Below are positions 49,645 through 59,056 of a DNA stretch of 64,000 bases, in pieces. The position numbers and the translations under genes are program-made. Below the pieces are notes generated by a model. The model worked only from the letters and a program-made list of their open reading frames with translations. It made no database searches and was not told where the DNA came from. Every line of letters begins with the position of its first letter. The stretch's first letter is position 1. Origin of the DNA: Prevotella herbatica (GTDB lineage Bacteria; Bacteroidota; Bacteroidia; Bacteroidales; Bacteroidaceae); assembly GCF_017347605.1 (NCBI RefSeq), contig NZ_AP024484.1:2680501-2744500 (forward strand), given 5' to 3'.

Positions 49645-49648
<4 letters not shown>
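45176..49648 (+). CDS. cas9: Cas9, type II-C
   Basis: RNA-guided DNA endonuclease, 1,490 residues, large for the II-C subtype. The start at 45176 (MAKILGLDLGTNSIGW) is placed behind the -7 element; the frame is open to 45113 but would begin upstream of it. RuvC-I D8; Arg-rich bridge helix about residues 60-80 (RRLNERAELRRQRLLR); RuvC-II E727 (HVEMGRNLKQ); HNH E853-H854 (YEIEHVIPQSRYFDDS); RuvC-III H1054 and D1057 (RIDHRHHAMDAI). All catalytic residues are present. A short in-frame duplication (DKEGNIALDKEGN) lies about residues 259-274. Confidence 0.97.
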
Positions 49649-50914
<1,266 letters not shown>

Positions 50915-50918
50915 AAAA

Positions 50919-50952
50919 CGGGATTTCTATATTAAATAGAATTCCCGCTTTT
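50919..50952 (+). terminator. cas operon terminator
   Basis: CGGGATTTCTAT pairs with ATAGAATTCCCG (one mismatch) around a five-base loop, then CTTTT. Confidence 0.75.
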
Positions 50953-51022
50953 AATCTTGATTCTTTTTTTATTTCTAATACACAACGTAAAGCATTGATT
51001 TACAATTATATATAAAGATCAA

Positions 51023-52576
51023 GTTGTCAATGCACTTGCAAAGATATGAAAAATTTAGCTAATCACAACATCAAAACGCATGACGAACTGTACTGCCAGT
51101 TGTCAATGCACTTGCAAAGATATGAAAAATTTAGCTAATCACAACCTATATTAGTCAAACCCTCTGGTGTAGGCAGTTGTCAATGCACTTGCAAAGATAT
51201 GAAAAATTTAGCTAATCACAACGGTTGGTAGGTAATTACCTTTCTTGTCAGCGTTGTCAATGCACTTGCAAAGATATGAAAAATTTAGCTAATCACAACA
51301 GTGACTTTCTTGGTAAGATAGAAAGCACGTTGTCAATGCACTTGCAAAGATATGAAAAATTTAGCTAATCACAACTAATATCATCGTGTTTTATACCGAA
51401 CCCTAGTTGTCAATGCACTTGCAAAGATATGAAAAATTTAGCTAATCACAACTGTTGATGGTAGCGAACAAGCTGCCGATTTGTTGTCAATGCACTTGCA
51501 AAGATATGAAAAATTTAGCTAATCACAACTAGTGACGGCACGGTTAAAACTATCAGAGAGTTGTCAATGCACTTGCAAAGATATGAAAAATTTAGCTAAT
51601 CACAACCCTCGTACGATTACACCTATACGGAGAGCGGTTGTCAATGCACTTGCAAAGATATGAAAAATTTAGCTAATCACAACAATTATTCTCTTGAATA
51701 ATATCATTAACTGTTGTCAATGCACTTGCAAAGATATGAAAAATTTAGCTAATCACAACTTGATAATACCTATTCTTATTGTTCTAAGGTTGTCAATGCA
51801 CTTGCAAAGATATGAAAAATTTAGCTAATCACAACTTAATACATCTGATATTCGTTTGGCACGTGTTGTCAATGCACTTGCAAAGATATGAAAAATTTAG
51901 CTAATCACAACCATAATCAAACAGTCTTTTACATATACCTGTTGTCAATGCACTTGCAAAGATATGAAAAATTTAGCTAATCACAACCCAAGTCCTTCAG
52001 TCCTTCTTCTCCGTGCAGTTGTCAATGCACTTGCAAAGATATGAAAAATTTAGCTAATCACAACTACGGTCGTGGCGTTCGTGTTGACGCTAAAGTTGTC
52101 AATGCACTTGCAAAGATATGAAAAATTTAGCTAATCACAACCTAGCACAGGGTTACAATTTCAGCAAGGTCGTTGTCAATGCACTTGCAAAGATATGAAA
52201 AATTTAGCTAATCACAACTTTGTCAAGGAAGCGTAACGGCACGTAGAAGTTGTCAATGCACTTGCAAAGATATGAAAAATTTAGCTAATCACAACCAGAT
52301 ACCGACAAACTGTAATAGACATTGCGTTGTCAATGCACTTGCAAAGATATGAAAAATTTAGCTAATCACAACAGATGGACTTTCATCAGGATTTTAATTG
52401 TGTTGTCAATGCACTTGCAAAGATATGAAAAATTTAGCTAATCACAACACCTTATCATTTGCTTTGGCGTCCGTTCCGGTTGTCAATGCACTTGCAAAGA
52501 TATGAAAAATTTAGCTAATCACAACCCATGTTCATCTTAGAACGTCCGATTCCGTGTTGTCAATGCACTTGCAAAG
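51023..52576 (-). CRISPR. CRISPR array: 20 full 47-bp repeats plus one truncated repeat, 20 spacers
   Basis: First repeat 51023-51069, last full repeat 52479-52525; repeats begin GTTGTCAATGCACTTGCAAA and end TTTAGCTAATCACAAC on the + strand. All 20 look identical. Spacers are 29-30 bases. A 21-base truncated repeat (52556-52576) closes the right end. I assign transcription to the minus strand because each repeat then contains a promoter (TTG at repeat bases 2-4, TATCTTTG at 24-31), the first 20 bases match the tracrRNA anti-repeat, and every spacer is followed by a full repeat. Spacer targets could not be found in this window. Confidence 0.95.
52556..52576 (-). promoter_or_regulatory. Truncated end repeat with leader-type promoter
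   Basis: Only 21 repeat bases remain, the part downstream of the -7 element on the minus strand. The preceding non-repeat base pairs with it to give TACCTTTG (a perfect -7, 52573-52580). It would drive the first spacer. Confidence 0.55.
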
Positions 52577-52653
52577 GTACACAAAAAATAATACACAAGA
52601 ATGGTATTATATAAATTTTTCAAAGAACAATTCAAATCTATAAAAACGCAAAA

Positions 52654-52675
52654 GGGATGCGCTTTAGCACATCCC
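52654..52675 (-). terminator. Terminator of the HU/smalltalk unit
   Basis: GGGATGTGCT/AGCGCATCCC hairpin (one mismatch) followed by TTTTGCGTTTTT on the minus strand. The same hairpin occurs in the relic at 13.8 kb. Confidence 0.7.
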
Positions 52676-52794
52676 TCTGTTGTTATCCTGCCATCCATAC
52701 CGTGCAGCTAAGTAGCGCTGTGAGCGCTGCAATTAACCATATTAAGTTGGTTATGATTTTAATTAAGTCGTTGAAATCGTGATAGCTCACTCGG

Positions 52795-52902
52795 CTATTC
52801 CTGTGTTTCGTTCTGTTGCGTTCCAAGCAACCCCAGAAGACTTGAAGCGATAGCGATTACTATCTTGATTATCCATGAAATGTTTACTTTGTTCTTATCC
52901 AT
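52795..52902 (-). CDS. Smalltalk-like membrane peptide
   Basis: 35 residues: MDKNKVNISWIIKIVIAIASSLLGLLGTQQNETQE. One hydrophobic helix with a SLLGLLG end, as in the 'smalltalk' peptides that often follow HU-like genes in Bacteroidales. No function is known. It starts 73 bases behind the HU stop. Confidence 0.7.
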   Translation of the reverse strand: MDKNKVNISWIIKIVIAIASSLLGLLGTQQNETQE

Positions 52903-52975
52903 TGTTTGTGTTTGTTTTTAATTTGTTGTTTGTTTAAAAGCAATGTCCCCCTGTGCGCATCAGGGGGAACGATGT

Positions 52976-53446
52976 TTAAGGCTTTACGACTCCGCCGTTT
53001 GGATCACCTGTTTTTGGTGCACCCTTGATCTTGTTGTACTCTGCGTACTCCTTGACCTGCGTACCGGTTACCAATGCCTTGGTGCGTGTCTTTGAACCTG
53101 CGTCTACATGTGCTTCCGGACTGAAGCGGATGTTGACTTTCTTGATGTTCTTGGCTGGTGTGAACTCCTTGATACTGTCTGCGCCTACACATTTCAGTGT
53201 GAGCTTGAATGAACCTAGTCCTGCGATCTTTACGATTTTTGAGTCCTGAAGTTCGGCTGTCATCACCTCTGCAAGTTCTGTGAGTACTGCTAGTACATCA
53301 CTCTTTTTAACTGAGCAGTTTGCCTGAATCTTTTCTGCCATGTCATCAAGTTGAGCTATTCCGTGATAGACGGCACGAGCGTAAAACTTGTTATAGGTTT
53401 TCAGATTCTTTTTGTTTTTGTTCATGTAAATTTTGTAATTCAGCAT
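52976..53446 (-). CDS. HU-family DNA-binding protein, Bacteroidetes variant
   Basis: About 156 residues; I chose the ATG at 53446 (MLNYKIYMNKNKKN), behind AAAGGAAAAAG, over a longer frame. It has an HU-type fold (VKKSDVLAVLTELAEVMTAEL, VKIAGLGSFKLTL) and a long C-terminal tail. These proteins accompany VirE/smalltalk cassettes. It probably shapes DNA of the element. Confidence 0.85.
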   Translation of the reverse strand: MLNYKIYMNKNKKNLKTYNKFYARAVYHGIAQLDDMAEKIQANCSVKKSDVLAVLTELAEVMTAELQDSKIVKIAGLGSFKLTLKCVGADSIKEFTPAKNIKKVNIRFSPEAHVDAGSKTRTKALVTGTQVKEYAEYNKIKGAPKTGDPNGGVVKP

Positions 53447-53639
53447 GTTTCTTTTTCCTTTCGTTTTAAATTGTTTTTTTACTGTTTGAGACTTGCTGAA
53501 AGCATCATATATGTGCACCTATAATGTTCCTCCTTTCATTAAGCCCAGTCACCTGATTTTCAAATGACGTTACAAAGGTACTCGTATTTTTTAAGGCTTG
53601 CAATGAAATACTCGTTGGGGTGTTAGCCAAAGTAGTATA

Positions 53640-53815
53640 AGGTCTGTTCTCCCATAGATTCACGCTGATATTCTTTTGTTTTATTACTCGTTCTTTGCAT
53701 GTGTAAACGGCCTATTCTCTCGCAGATTACGCTGATTCACGCAGAGAAAGACAGATTGGGGCAATAGATCTGCTAAAGCAGATGTCGCAGAGAACGCAGA
53801 CAAAAGACAGTTTGG
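53640..53815. repeat. Dispersed CGCAGATT repeat, copy 5
   Basis: Starts with TTTTGTTTTATTACTCGTTC then TTTGCATGTGTAAACGGCC and CTATTCTCTCGCAGATTACG, a long leading segment that also ends copy 8 in inverted form. Includes the hairpin ATCTGCTAAAGCAGAT. Confidence 0.75.
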
Positions 53816-53935
53816 GATTGCGTAACACTGTGAGAATATATCACAGCAATTCCTTTCTAAGCTATCTGATATTTACTAAAATCGTGCATATCTATAGTTT
53901 AGAATAATACAAAACTAAGATTAATTCATTCTTTG

Positions 53936-54083
53936 TATCTAAAAAATGCCCAAATACTGAATTGAGTACCTCGTTTGCTCTTTACTTGATACCCTACAGA
54001 TATAATCACATCAAAGGATTATTAGGTTCAGCATAAAGATTATAAATTATAACTCGCTTTACGTAGGATTCTAATTCAGACAT
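53936..54083 (-). pseudogene. RhuM-family protein fragment
   Basis: On the minus strand FDVIISVGYQVKSKRGTQFS (then IWA) is the conserved core of RhuM-type proteins. A frameshift separates it from an upstream MSELESYVKRVIIYNLYAEP piece. No complete gene remains. Confidence 0.55.
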
Positions 54084-54110
54084 CATCACCAAGCGCATAA
54101 TAATATTGTG

Positions 54111-54156
54111 AAGAGCAATCGTAAGACACCTCATTTAATGTTTTACGATTGCTCTT
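54111..54156 (-). terminator. Hairpin behind the toxin-antitoxin pair
   Basis: Perfect 14-bp arms AAGAGCAATCGTAA and TTACGATTGCTCTT, 18-base loop, 17 bases behind the antitoxin stop. Confidence 0.6.
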
Positions 54157-54172
54157 AAATTAAACATTCAAG

Positions 54173-54463
54173 TTAGAATTGGACATCAATTCGAAGTTTG
54201 CCCCCTAATCCTCGTTCAACAATATCAAAAAGCGTTTTCAATGTGATATTTTCACTATCATTCTCAACTTTAGAGATAAAGGAACGTTTCTTGTCAATTT
54301 TAGTTGCAAGTTCCAACTGAGTCATTTTTAAACTTTCACGAGCAGCACGAAGTTTTACGCCTATACGAAGTGCTGCCATTTCGCTCTCCAATTTATCTCG
54401 CTTTGGAGTGCCAACAGTACCATAATACTTGTCTTTAATCTGATCTAATGTTTTTGTTTCCAT
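54173..54463 (-). CDS. Xre-family antitoxin
   Basis: 96 residues, starts METKTLDQIKDKYYG. The helix-turn-helix is KLRAARESLKMTQLELATKIDKKRSFISKVEND. The ATG at 54463 follows AAAGGAGTG and the toxin stop, so it is preferred over a longer frame starting at 54487. It completes a HigBA/RelBE-like pair with the upstream toxin. Confidence 0.88.
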   Translation of the reverse strand: METKTLDQIKDKYYGTVGTPKRDKLESEMAALRIGVKLRAARESLKMTQLELATKIDKKRSFISKVENDSENITLKTLFDIVERGLGGKLRIDVQF

Positions 54464-54464
54464 A

Positions 54465-54803
54465 TTACACTCCTTTCTTTTTGTCATTATAATATTCTGC
54501 CTTTATCCGTTCGGCGCGTTCAATTTCTCTTTTAGGTGTCTTTTTCTGAAATCCACTTAGTAGCACTATTAGTTTATTGCCGTCAAAGAAACAAAATATG
54601 CGAAAGATATTTCCATTGAGTATCACTCTAACCTCAAATAGTCCTTCTGTACCTTCAATATACTTAAGATAGGTAACGGGAATCCGTTCAACCTGCTCTA
54701 TAAGGTCGAGAATCTTAATAATCTTATCTTGGACCTTAGAGGATTGTTCCTTAAAAAAGTCTTCAAAATAGGATTTATAAGTGGTTACTTCTCGATATTT
54801 CAT
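54465..54803 (-). CDS. RelE/HigB-like toxin (Gp49-type)
   Basis: 112 residues from MKYREVTTYKSYFEDFF. ParE/RelE-type fold with the EVRVILNGNIFRIFCFFDG and VLLSGFQKKTPKREIERAERI blocks of Gp49/HigB toxins, which cleave mRNA on the ribosome. Toxin first, antitoxin second. A perfect TACCTTTG lies 5 bases before the ATG, hinting at a leaderless transcript. Confidence 0.88.
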   Translation of the reverse strand: MKYREVTTYKSYFEDFFKEQSSKVQDKIIKILDLIEQVERIPVTYLKYIEGTEGLFEVRVILNGNIFRIFCFFDGNKLIVLLSGFQKKTPKREIERAERIKAEYYNDKKKGV

Positions 54804-54808
54804 GTGTA

Positions 54809-54816
54809 CAAAGGTA
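54809..54816 (-). promoter_or_regulatory. -7 element of the toxin-antitoxin operon
   Basis: Minus-strand TACCTTTG, 5 bases upstream of the toxin ATG. Confidence 0.5.
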
Positions 54817-54940
54817 ATATATAAATTACATTCAAACAAGAATATCTTTAAAAAAATGATGATATATTTTTATCTAATGCTAATTTCCGAATAAAAATCG
54901 TTTTAAAAGAATACTCAATCTATTGCCAAAGAAGAAATCC

Positions 54941-54985
54941 ATTTGTCCGATGGTTACAAAAAAGTTTTGTTACCTTCGGACAAAT
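54941..54985. repeat. Imperfect 21-bp inverted repeat, loop of 3
   Basis: ATTTGTCCGATGGTTACAAA(A) pairs with the right arm with 2 mismatches. It would form a stable hairpin in a gap with no gene; no T-run follows. Confidence 0.65.
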
Positions 54986-55071
54986 GTTTTGAGAGATTTA
55001 CCCCAATTAATTATATCAATAAGTAAATTTACCATTTCCAAAAAACACGGTCATATCCTTACCTTTTATTT

Positions 55072-55268
55072 CGCATGTATGAACGGCCTATTCTCACGCA
55101 GATTATGCAGACAAACCACACTAACGACCAGCTGCCTTTCTCTGCGAAATAATGCAGCTTGCTGCATTCATCTGCGTGATCTGCGCTATCTGCGAGAGAA
55201 TAACACGCAAGAGGACTCAATCTATTTTTGCGCAATGAACCCCCAATGTCTCTCGCTGATTGACGCAG
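55072..55268. repeat. Dispersed CGCAGATT repeat, copy 6
   Basis: Begins GCATGTATGAACGGCCTATT then CTCACGCAGATTATGC, and holds GATCTGCGCTATCTGCGAGA inverted blocks and CTCTCGCTGATTGACGCAG. Confidence 0.75.
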
Positions 55269-55367
55269 ACTACACCCTAAATGAATTTCGTAAAACAAAA
55301 CTGAACCCTAAAAGTTTTTGTCTAACTTCTGGAGTTCAGTTCAAATTCATATTATCTTATTTTATCC

Positions 55368-55871
55368 CTAATCTTTTTGAGGATTAGATTCGTCGTCATT
55401 TGATTCTTTTGGATTCTTCTTTAACACAAAAACTATCGCTATTGATATTAAAGAAACAATAATAGTCCCAGCCAACCAGTCATGTCCTTTATATCCTAAG
55501 AAAAATGCTACAGCTATAAAGATCAAGGCTAAAATGAATCCCATCCACTGCCCAGTCTTGCTTTCTTTTATCCGTGAAGCTATTATTTTCTTTTCGCATT
55601 CAACTCTATGAGTTAATTGCTTTTCTGCCATAATCAAAATTCTTTCGGGTGCATCACGAACAACATTTCCATACTTCTTGAAATCATCAGGAGATGGTAA
55701 AGGACCACTAAATGAAGTCTCCTGCATAGCAACAAACGCACGAGCTATAACGTCTCGTTTTTCAGGTTCAATTGTTTCTAGAACTTCATTTAAGTCAATT
55801 GTTTTTTCGTTTTCTTCAGACTCAGTTAATGTTGGTGTTTCTTCTTTATTTTGTGTTTTTTCCTTATTCAT
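55368..55871 (-). CDS. DUF2335 membrane protein
   Basis: 167 residues. An acidic N-terminus, a conserved SGPLPSPDDFKKYGNVVRDAPERILIMAEKQLTHR segment typical of DUF2335 and two C-terminal transmembrane helices. Phage- and island-linked; function unknown. It starts 10 bases after the upstream small gene. Confidence 0.8.
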   Translation of the reverse strand: MNKEKTQNKEETPTLTESEENEKTIDLNEVLETIEPEKRDVIARAFVAMQETSFSGPLPSPDDFKKYGNVVRDAPERILIMAEKQLTHRVECEKKIIASRIKESKTGQWMGFILALIFIAVAFFLGYKGHDWLAGTIIVSLISIAIVFVLKKNPKESNDDESNPQKD

Positions 55872-55881
55872 ATTAAAGTGG

Positions 55882-56151
55882 TTATCTTTTACTGAAATTA
55901 ATCATTGATAATCTAATATCATTTCCAATCGCTTTCCAATCATTTTTTACATCATCGATGTTATTACCTTTCATATAATCAGATAATAAATCCTTTCTAT
56001 TTATATCAAAAATAGAAGAAAAACCGCTTTGAAAAGATGGTAAATTTCTCATCAATGCAGAATTACGTCGCAACTGACAATTGATTTTATCAACCAATTT
56101 ATCATTCCTACGAGTTGAATTTATTTGTCTTTCAGTAATCATTCTTTTCAT
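55882..56151 (-). CDS. 89-residue protein upstream of DUF2335, unknown
   Basis: MKRMITERQINSTRRNDKL... about 89 residues from the ATG at 56151, which lies 11 bases behind the TATATTTG -7 element at 56163-56170. A charged N-terminal half may be helical and DNA-binding. Co-transcribed with the DUF2335 gene. No family recognised. Confidence 0.6.
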   Translation of the reverse strand: MKRMITERQINSTRRNDKLVDKINCQLRRNSALMRNLPSFQSGFSSIFDINRKDLLSDYMKGNNIDDVKNDWKAIGNDIRLSMINFSKR

Positions 56152-56162
56152 ATTATATGATG

Positions 56163-56170
56163 CAAATATA
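56163..56170 (-). promoter_or_regulatory. -7 element for DUF2335 operon
   Basis: Minus-strand TATATTTG close to the start at 56151. Confidence 0.45.
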
Positions 56171-56330
56171 TAAAGAAAATCATTGATAACAATGATTGAC
56201 ATCAAAAATATAGATTTTTGATGTCAGGAATTAACTCTATTTAATCGTTGTTTCGTTCTAAAACAAAAAAACTTAAAATATATTGATGCTAAAACTTAGA
56301 CAGCCGATCCATTATATTGTTTCTTTCCTT

Positions 56331-56411
56331 TGCATGTGTGAACGTTCTATTCTCCCGCAGATAATCGCAGACAAACCCCAAAACCACAACATCATTTCTC
56401 AGCGAGGAGAA
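56331..56411. repeat. Dispersed CGCAGATT repeat, copy 7
   Basis: TTGCATGTGTGAACGTTCTA then TTCTCCCGCAGATAATCGC, a shortened member of the family. Confidence 0.7.
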
Positions 56412-56430
56412 TAGGCTCCCCCCTCGCGCA

Positions 56431-56470
56431 CGTACATAGGGTTTTCAAGAAATACTAGCGTCTAAGTGTC
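56431..56470 (+). repeat. VirE-cassette inverted repeat, left
   Basis: CGTACATAGG-GTTTTCAAG...AGCGTCTAAGTGTC; reverse complement relates to 58803-58842 and to the inner repeats at 13.1 and 13.5 kb. Confidence 0.65.
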
Positions 56471-56509
56471 TTGTCATTGATTATCAGCATACTACGTTTC
56501 AAATCTGCA

Positions 56510-58591
56510 TTAATCAAGTGGCACCATCGTGTCATTTGTAGCGATGTCATAACGGCGAGACTTTCCTCTTGTCAGCTTGAACTTATTCCTCATCAGAATA
56601 TGTCCTACACGCATGATGTTGCTGTTGTTGATGCTGATGTTACGATACTTCGTTTTCATTTTCTGCACAATCTCCGTTGCCGTGAGACGCATCGCCTTCT
56701 CTTCTTTCGCAGGACGATGGAACATCTCGAAGAAGATGTCGTCCATACAGTCAATCTGTAGGAAGTCGGCATTGTCAAGCTGAATCTTATGCTCCGTCTC
56801 ATTGTCGAAATAGGTCCTTGCTCCCGATTTTATTTCCTCAATTGCCTGAGCATACATCTGTTCGTAGTTCACTGCCGTGGTTGTATCTATGCGTTCCTTT
56901 ACCCTGATACACATGTATCGGCGTGAACCGGTATAATCTATCAACGGCTGAGGATTGTTGGTCGTGCCGATGAAAGCTGCATATCGCTTGTGCTGCTGCG
57001 TGAGGCTCTCATATAGATTTCTAAACTTCACATCAACTGCCTGCAACATGTATTTAAGAAATGCCGTCTGGCGCTTTGAAATACTGTCATATTCATCTAT
57101 GTTTATCAGTATAAATCGGCTCAATGCCTTCACGGCATCCTCCTTCTTCGTGAAGTCCACACGGTCTGTATAGTAAATCTGCTGTTCTTCAGGGATGATC
57201 ATTCGGCAAAATGTTGACTTTCCGTCTCCCTGTTCGCCTACCAGCAGCGGAACAAGTGAATTGCCGTGCATGGAATTTCTGCGCATCCACTGGCTCACCA
57301 TACTGATAAACCACAGATGAAAGTTCTTCACCCAGTCCTGATTATCCGTTTTCACCCTCTGTGCAAACTTGTCTATGCGGTCTTCTTTGTCCCATTTTGG
57401 CAGATAAGTTATCCAGTCTGCAATCGGGTCGTAATCTTCTGTGAATGATGATTCTATGAATCGCTTCACGTCCTTGTCCCATGCGTCAATGCCCTCAGAC
57501 TTTGCGTTGATTGTTATCGTGTTGAGAACCTCTTTTGTAACGGAGTTCCACGAAAATATAAAACTGTCACGTTCCCTGTATTCGCAGTCGTTTGTAATCT
57601 CATTCTTGCGGAAAGCATATCTCACGGCAAGAAACGTGCGCAGCCTTTCCATGTCGATAGTCATCTTTGATACCGCACAGTCCGATTTTGGCGCACTCGT
57701 GTCATAGACATTGCGGAAGCAGTTGCGCACGATATAATCAAAATTACAATATGGGGCATGTCGCATCAGTCTTTTTATACAGAATTCTTCCGCAAGACCG
57801 TTGCGCTGACAGTTTTTCGCAAGTTCCGTCACAATCTCGTCCATATCCATGTCCACGGCACTATTGATTAGATTCAGAAATATTGTCTGAAACTTCGCCA
57901 TTGCCATGTGCTGCTTTTCATAAAAAGGAATCACACCACTTTCCCTGCCTGCATGATAGCTTGTCTTCTTCATCTGATAGCGAATCTCACTTTTCACCCT
58001 CTTCTCAACGCCTTCATGTGGCTGCTGAAGAATCATCGGTATAGCACTGGCATTAAGAAAAACGTGCTCGTCCGTGCTTATTCTGCATACAGTCTGAGGC
58101 TTTGGCACTGTTCGCTCGCATTTAATGCCCAGTTCCGCCTCATAGAATTTTGCACATGTGAAATAGGCATGCTGATGAAAGAAGCAGATATCCTGTTCTG
58201 TCTGTGGCAGTGTACCGTCTGGTAGTGTAAATGCCACTACAATTTTCAGTGACTTTGCCGATGCTCCAGTAAAGCACATCAATGTCTGCGGAAGTCCCTC
58301 TGCAAGAAACTTCAGATTGTTCAGCCAACCGTCTTCTGCCTTGAACGACAGCAAAATATAGCCCGTGTACTGTTTTCTGCACAAAGAAAACTGTATCTGT
58401 GGCAGTTCTGCCGTCTCAGTCAGCTTCATACCCGCAATATTCGGGTATGAGTTGAGGGCATATCGCAGTTTATTACACTGCTTTTGGTATTTTTCACCCC
58501 GAATCATGACAAACAAATCATCAAGACTCGTCAATTTTTGTTTGATTTCCTGTTTTGTCTTATACAAGACGTTGATTTTAGCTATATTCAT
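56510..58591 (-). CDS. VirE/BT4734-like protein with SF3-type ATPase
   Basis: 693 residues. N-terminal BT4734-like domain (about 55-180), middle linker, then an SF3-like/VirE ATPase: Walker A GEQGDGKST at 452-460, Walker B ILINIDEYD at 493-502, and TTNNP about 541. The C-terminal winged-helix-like part ends at 693. The family is named after the VirE homology but resembles phage/plasmid replication helicases. It lies in a minus-strand series with primase-helicase and initiator, and is enclosed by inverted repeats. Confidence 0.85.
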   Translation of the reverse strand: MNIAKINVLYKTKQEIKQKLTSLDDLFVMIRGEKYQKQCNKLRYALNSYPNIAGMKLTETAELPQIQFSLCRKQYTGYILLSFKAEDGWLNNLKFLAEGLPQTLMCFTGASAKSLKIVVAFTLPDGTLPQTEQDICFFHQHAYFTCAKFYEAELGIKCERTVPKPQTVCRISTDEHVFLNASAIPMILQQPHEGVEKRVKSEIRYQMKKTSYHAGRESGVIPFYEKQHMAMAKFQTIFLNLINSAVDMDMDEIVTELAKNCQRNGLAEEFCIKRLMRHAPYCNFDYIVRNCFRNVYDTSAPKSDCAVSKMTIDMERLRTFLAVRYAFRKNEITNDCEYRERDSFIFSWNSVTKEVLNTITINAKSEGIDAWDKDVKRFIESSFTEDYDPIADWITYLPKWDKEDRIDKFAQRVKTDNQDWVKNFHLWFISMVSQWMRRNSMHGNSLVPLLVGEQGDGKSTFCRMIIPEEQQIYYTDRVDFTKKEDAVKALSRFILINIDEYDSISKRQTAFLKYMLQAVDVKFRNLYESLTQQHKRYAAFIGTTNNPQPLIDYTGSRRYMCIRVKERIDTTTAVNYEQMYAQAIEEIKSGARTYFDNETEHKIQLDNADFLQIDCMDDIFFEMFHRPAKEEKAMRLTATEIVQKMKTKYRNISINNSNIMRVGHILMRNKFKLTRGKSRRYDIATNDTMVPLD

Positions 58592-58710
58592 TCTGTTTTT
58601 TCGTTTTTATGAGTTAAAATTCCGTTCTACGAAGCATTGTTTGCCGTTTTACGAAGCAACGTTTCTGTTGCTACGACATAAAGTTTGCGTTTCATCGATC
58701 AAACGTTTCC

Positions 58711-58726
58711 GTTTCTACGTAGAAAC
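58711..58726. promoter_or_regulatory. Perfect 16-bp palindrome upstream of the VirE gene
   Basis: GTTTCTACGTAGAAAC; matches the core of the 20-bp palindrome at 13405. Neighbouring CTACGAAGC repeats may be operator half-sites. Confidence 0.5.
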
Positions 58727-58802
58727 GTTTTTGTTATTTGCCATTTTACCGACAGTATGTTTTTGAAAAACAGCATCTAATACGTTGATTATCAGCAAAT
58801 AG

Positions 58803-58842
58803 ACGTTTCGACGCTTATTAATTTGCAAAACCTATGTATCGT
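58803..58842 (-). repeat. VirE-cassette inverted repeat, right
   Basis: Partner of 56431-56470. It overlaps the last codons of the zinc-ribbon frame. Confidence 0.65.
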
Positions 58843-59056
58843 TTTCCAGTTCCCTGAGTATGCGCCTTACCCTAGATGGTTTGATGTAGTACTCATATTT
58901 GCACTGGTTGCATACCTGTCGATACGTTCCAGACTTCATGCGTTCTAACTTCTGTTTAGGAAGTTCACGCCCGCATTTCTGGCATTTGATTGTTTCGGGG
59001 AGGGTTCCCCGATTGATAAATTTGACATAATCGTTGTTTGTTTTAAAAGTTAATAT
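58833..59056 (-). pseudogene. Zinc-ribbon frame directly behind the primase-helicase stop
   Basis: The frame continues in phase right after the helicase TAA: NNDYVKFINRGTLPETIKCQ, then a C-x2-C pair (CQKC), KQKLERMKSG and a second C-x2-C pair (CNQC), ending at 58833. No ATG, GTG or TTG lies before the first Cys pair; an ATG at 59028 is one base out of phase. It is either a frameshifted gene, an unusual start or stop readthrough. Four Cys suggest a zinc ribbon. Confidence 0.5.

Noticed and set aside
51023-52576. Plus-strand transcription of the array
   Set aside because: The plus orientation does not pair with the tracrRNA anti-repeat and has no promoter in the repeat.
54923-55387. 154-codon frame across a dispersed repeat
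   Set aside because: Runs through repeat copy 6, which has no coding use in its other copies.
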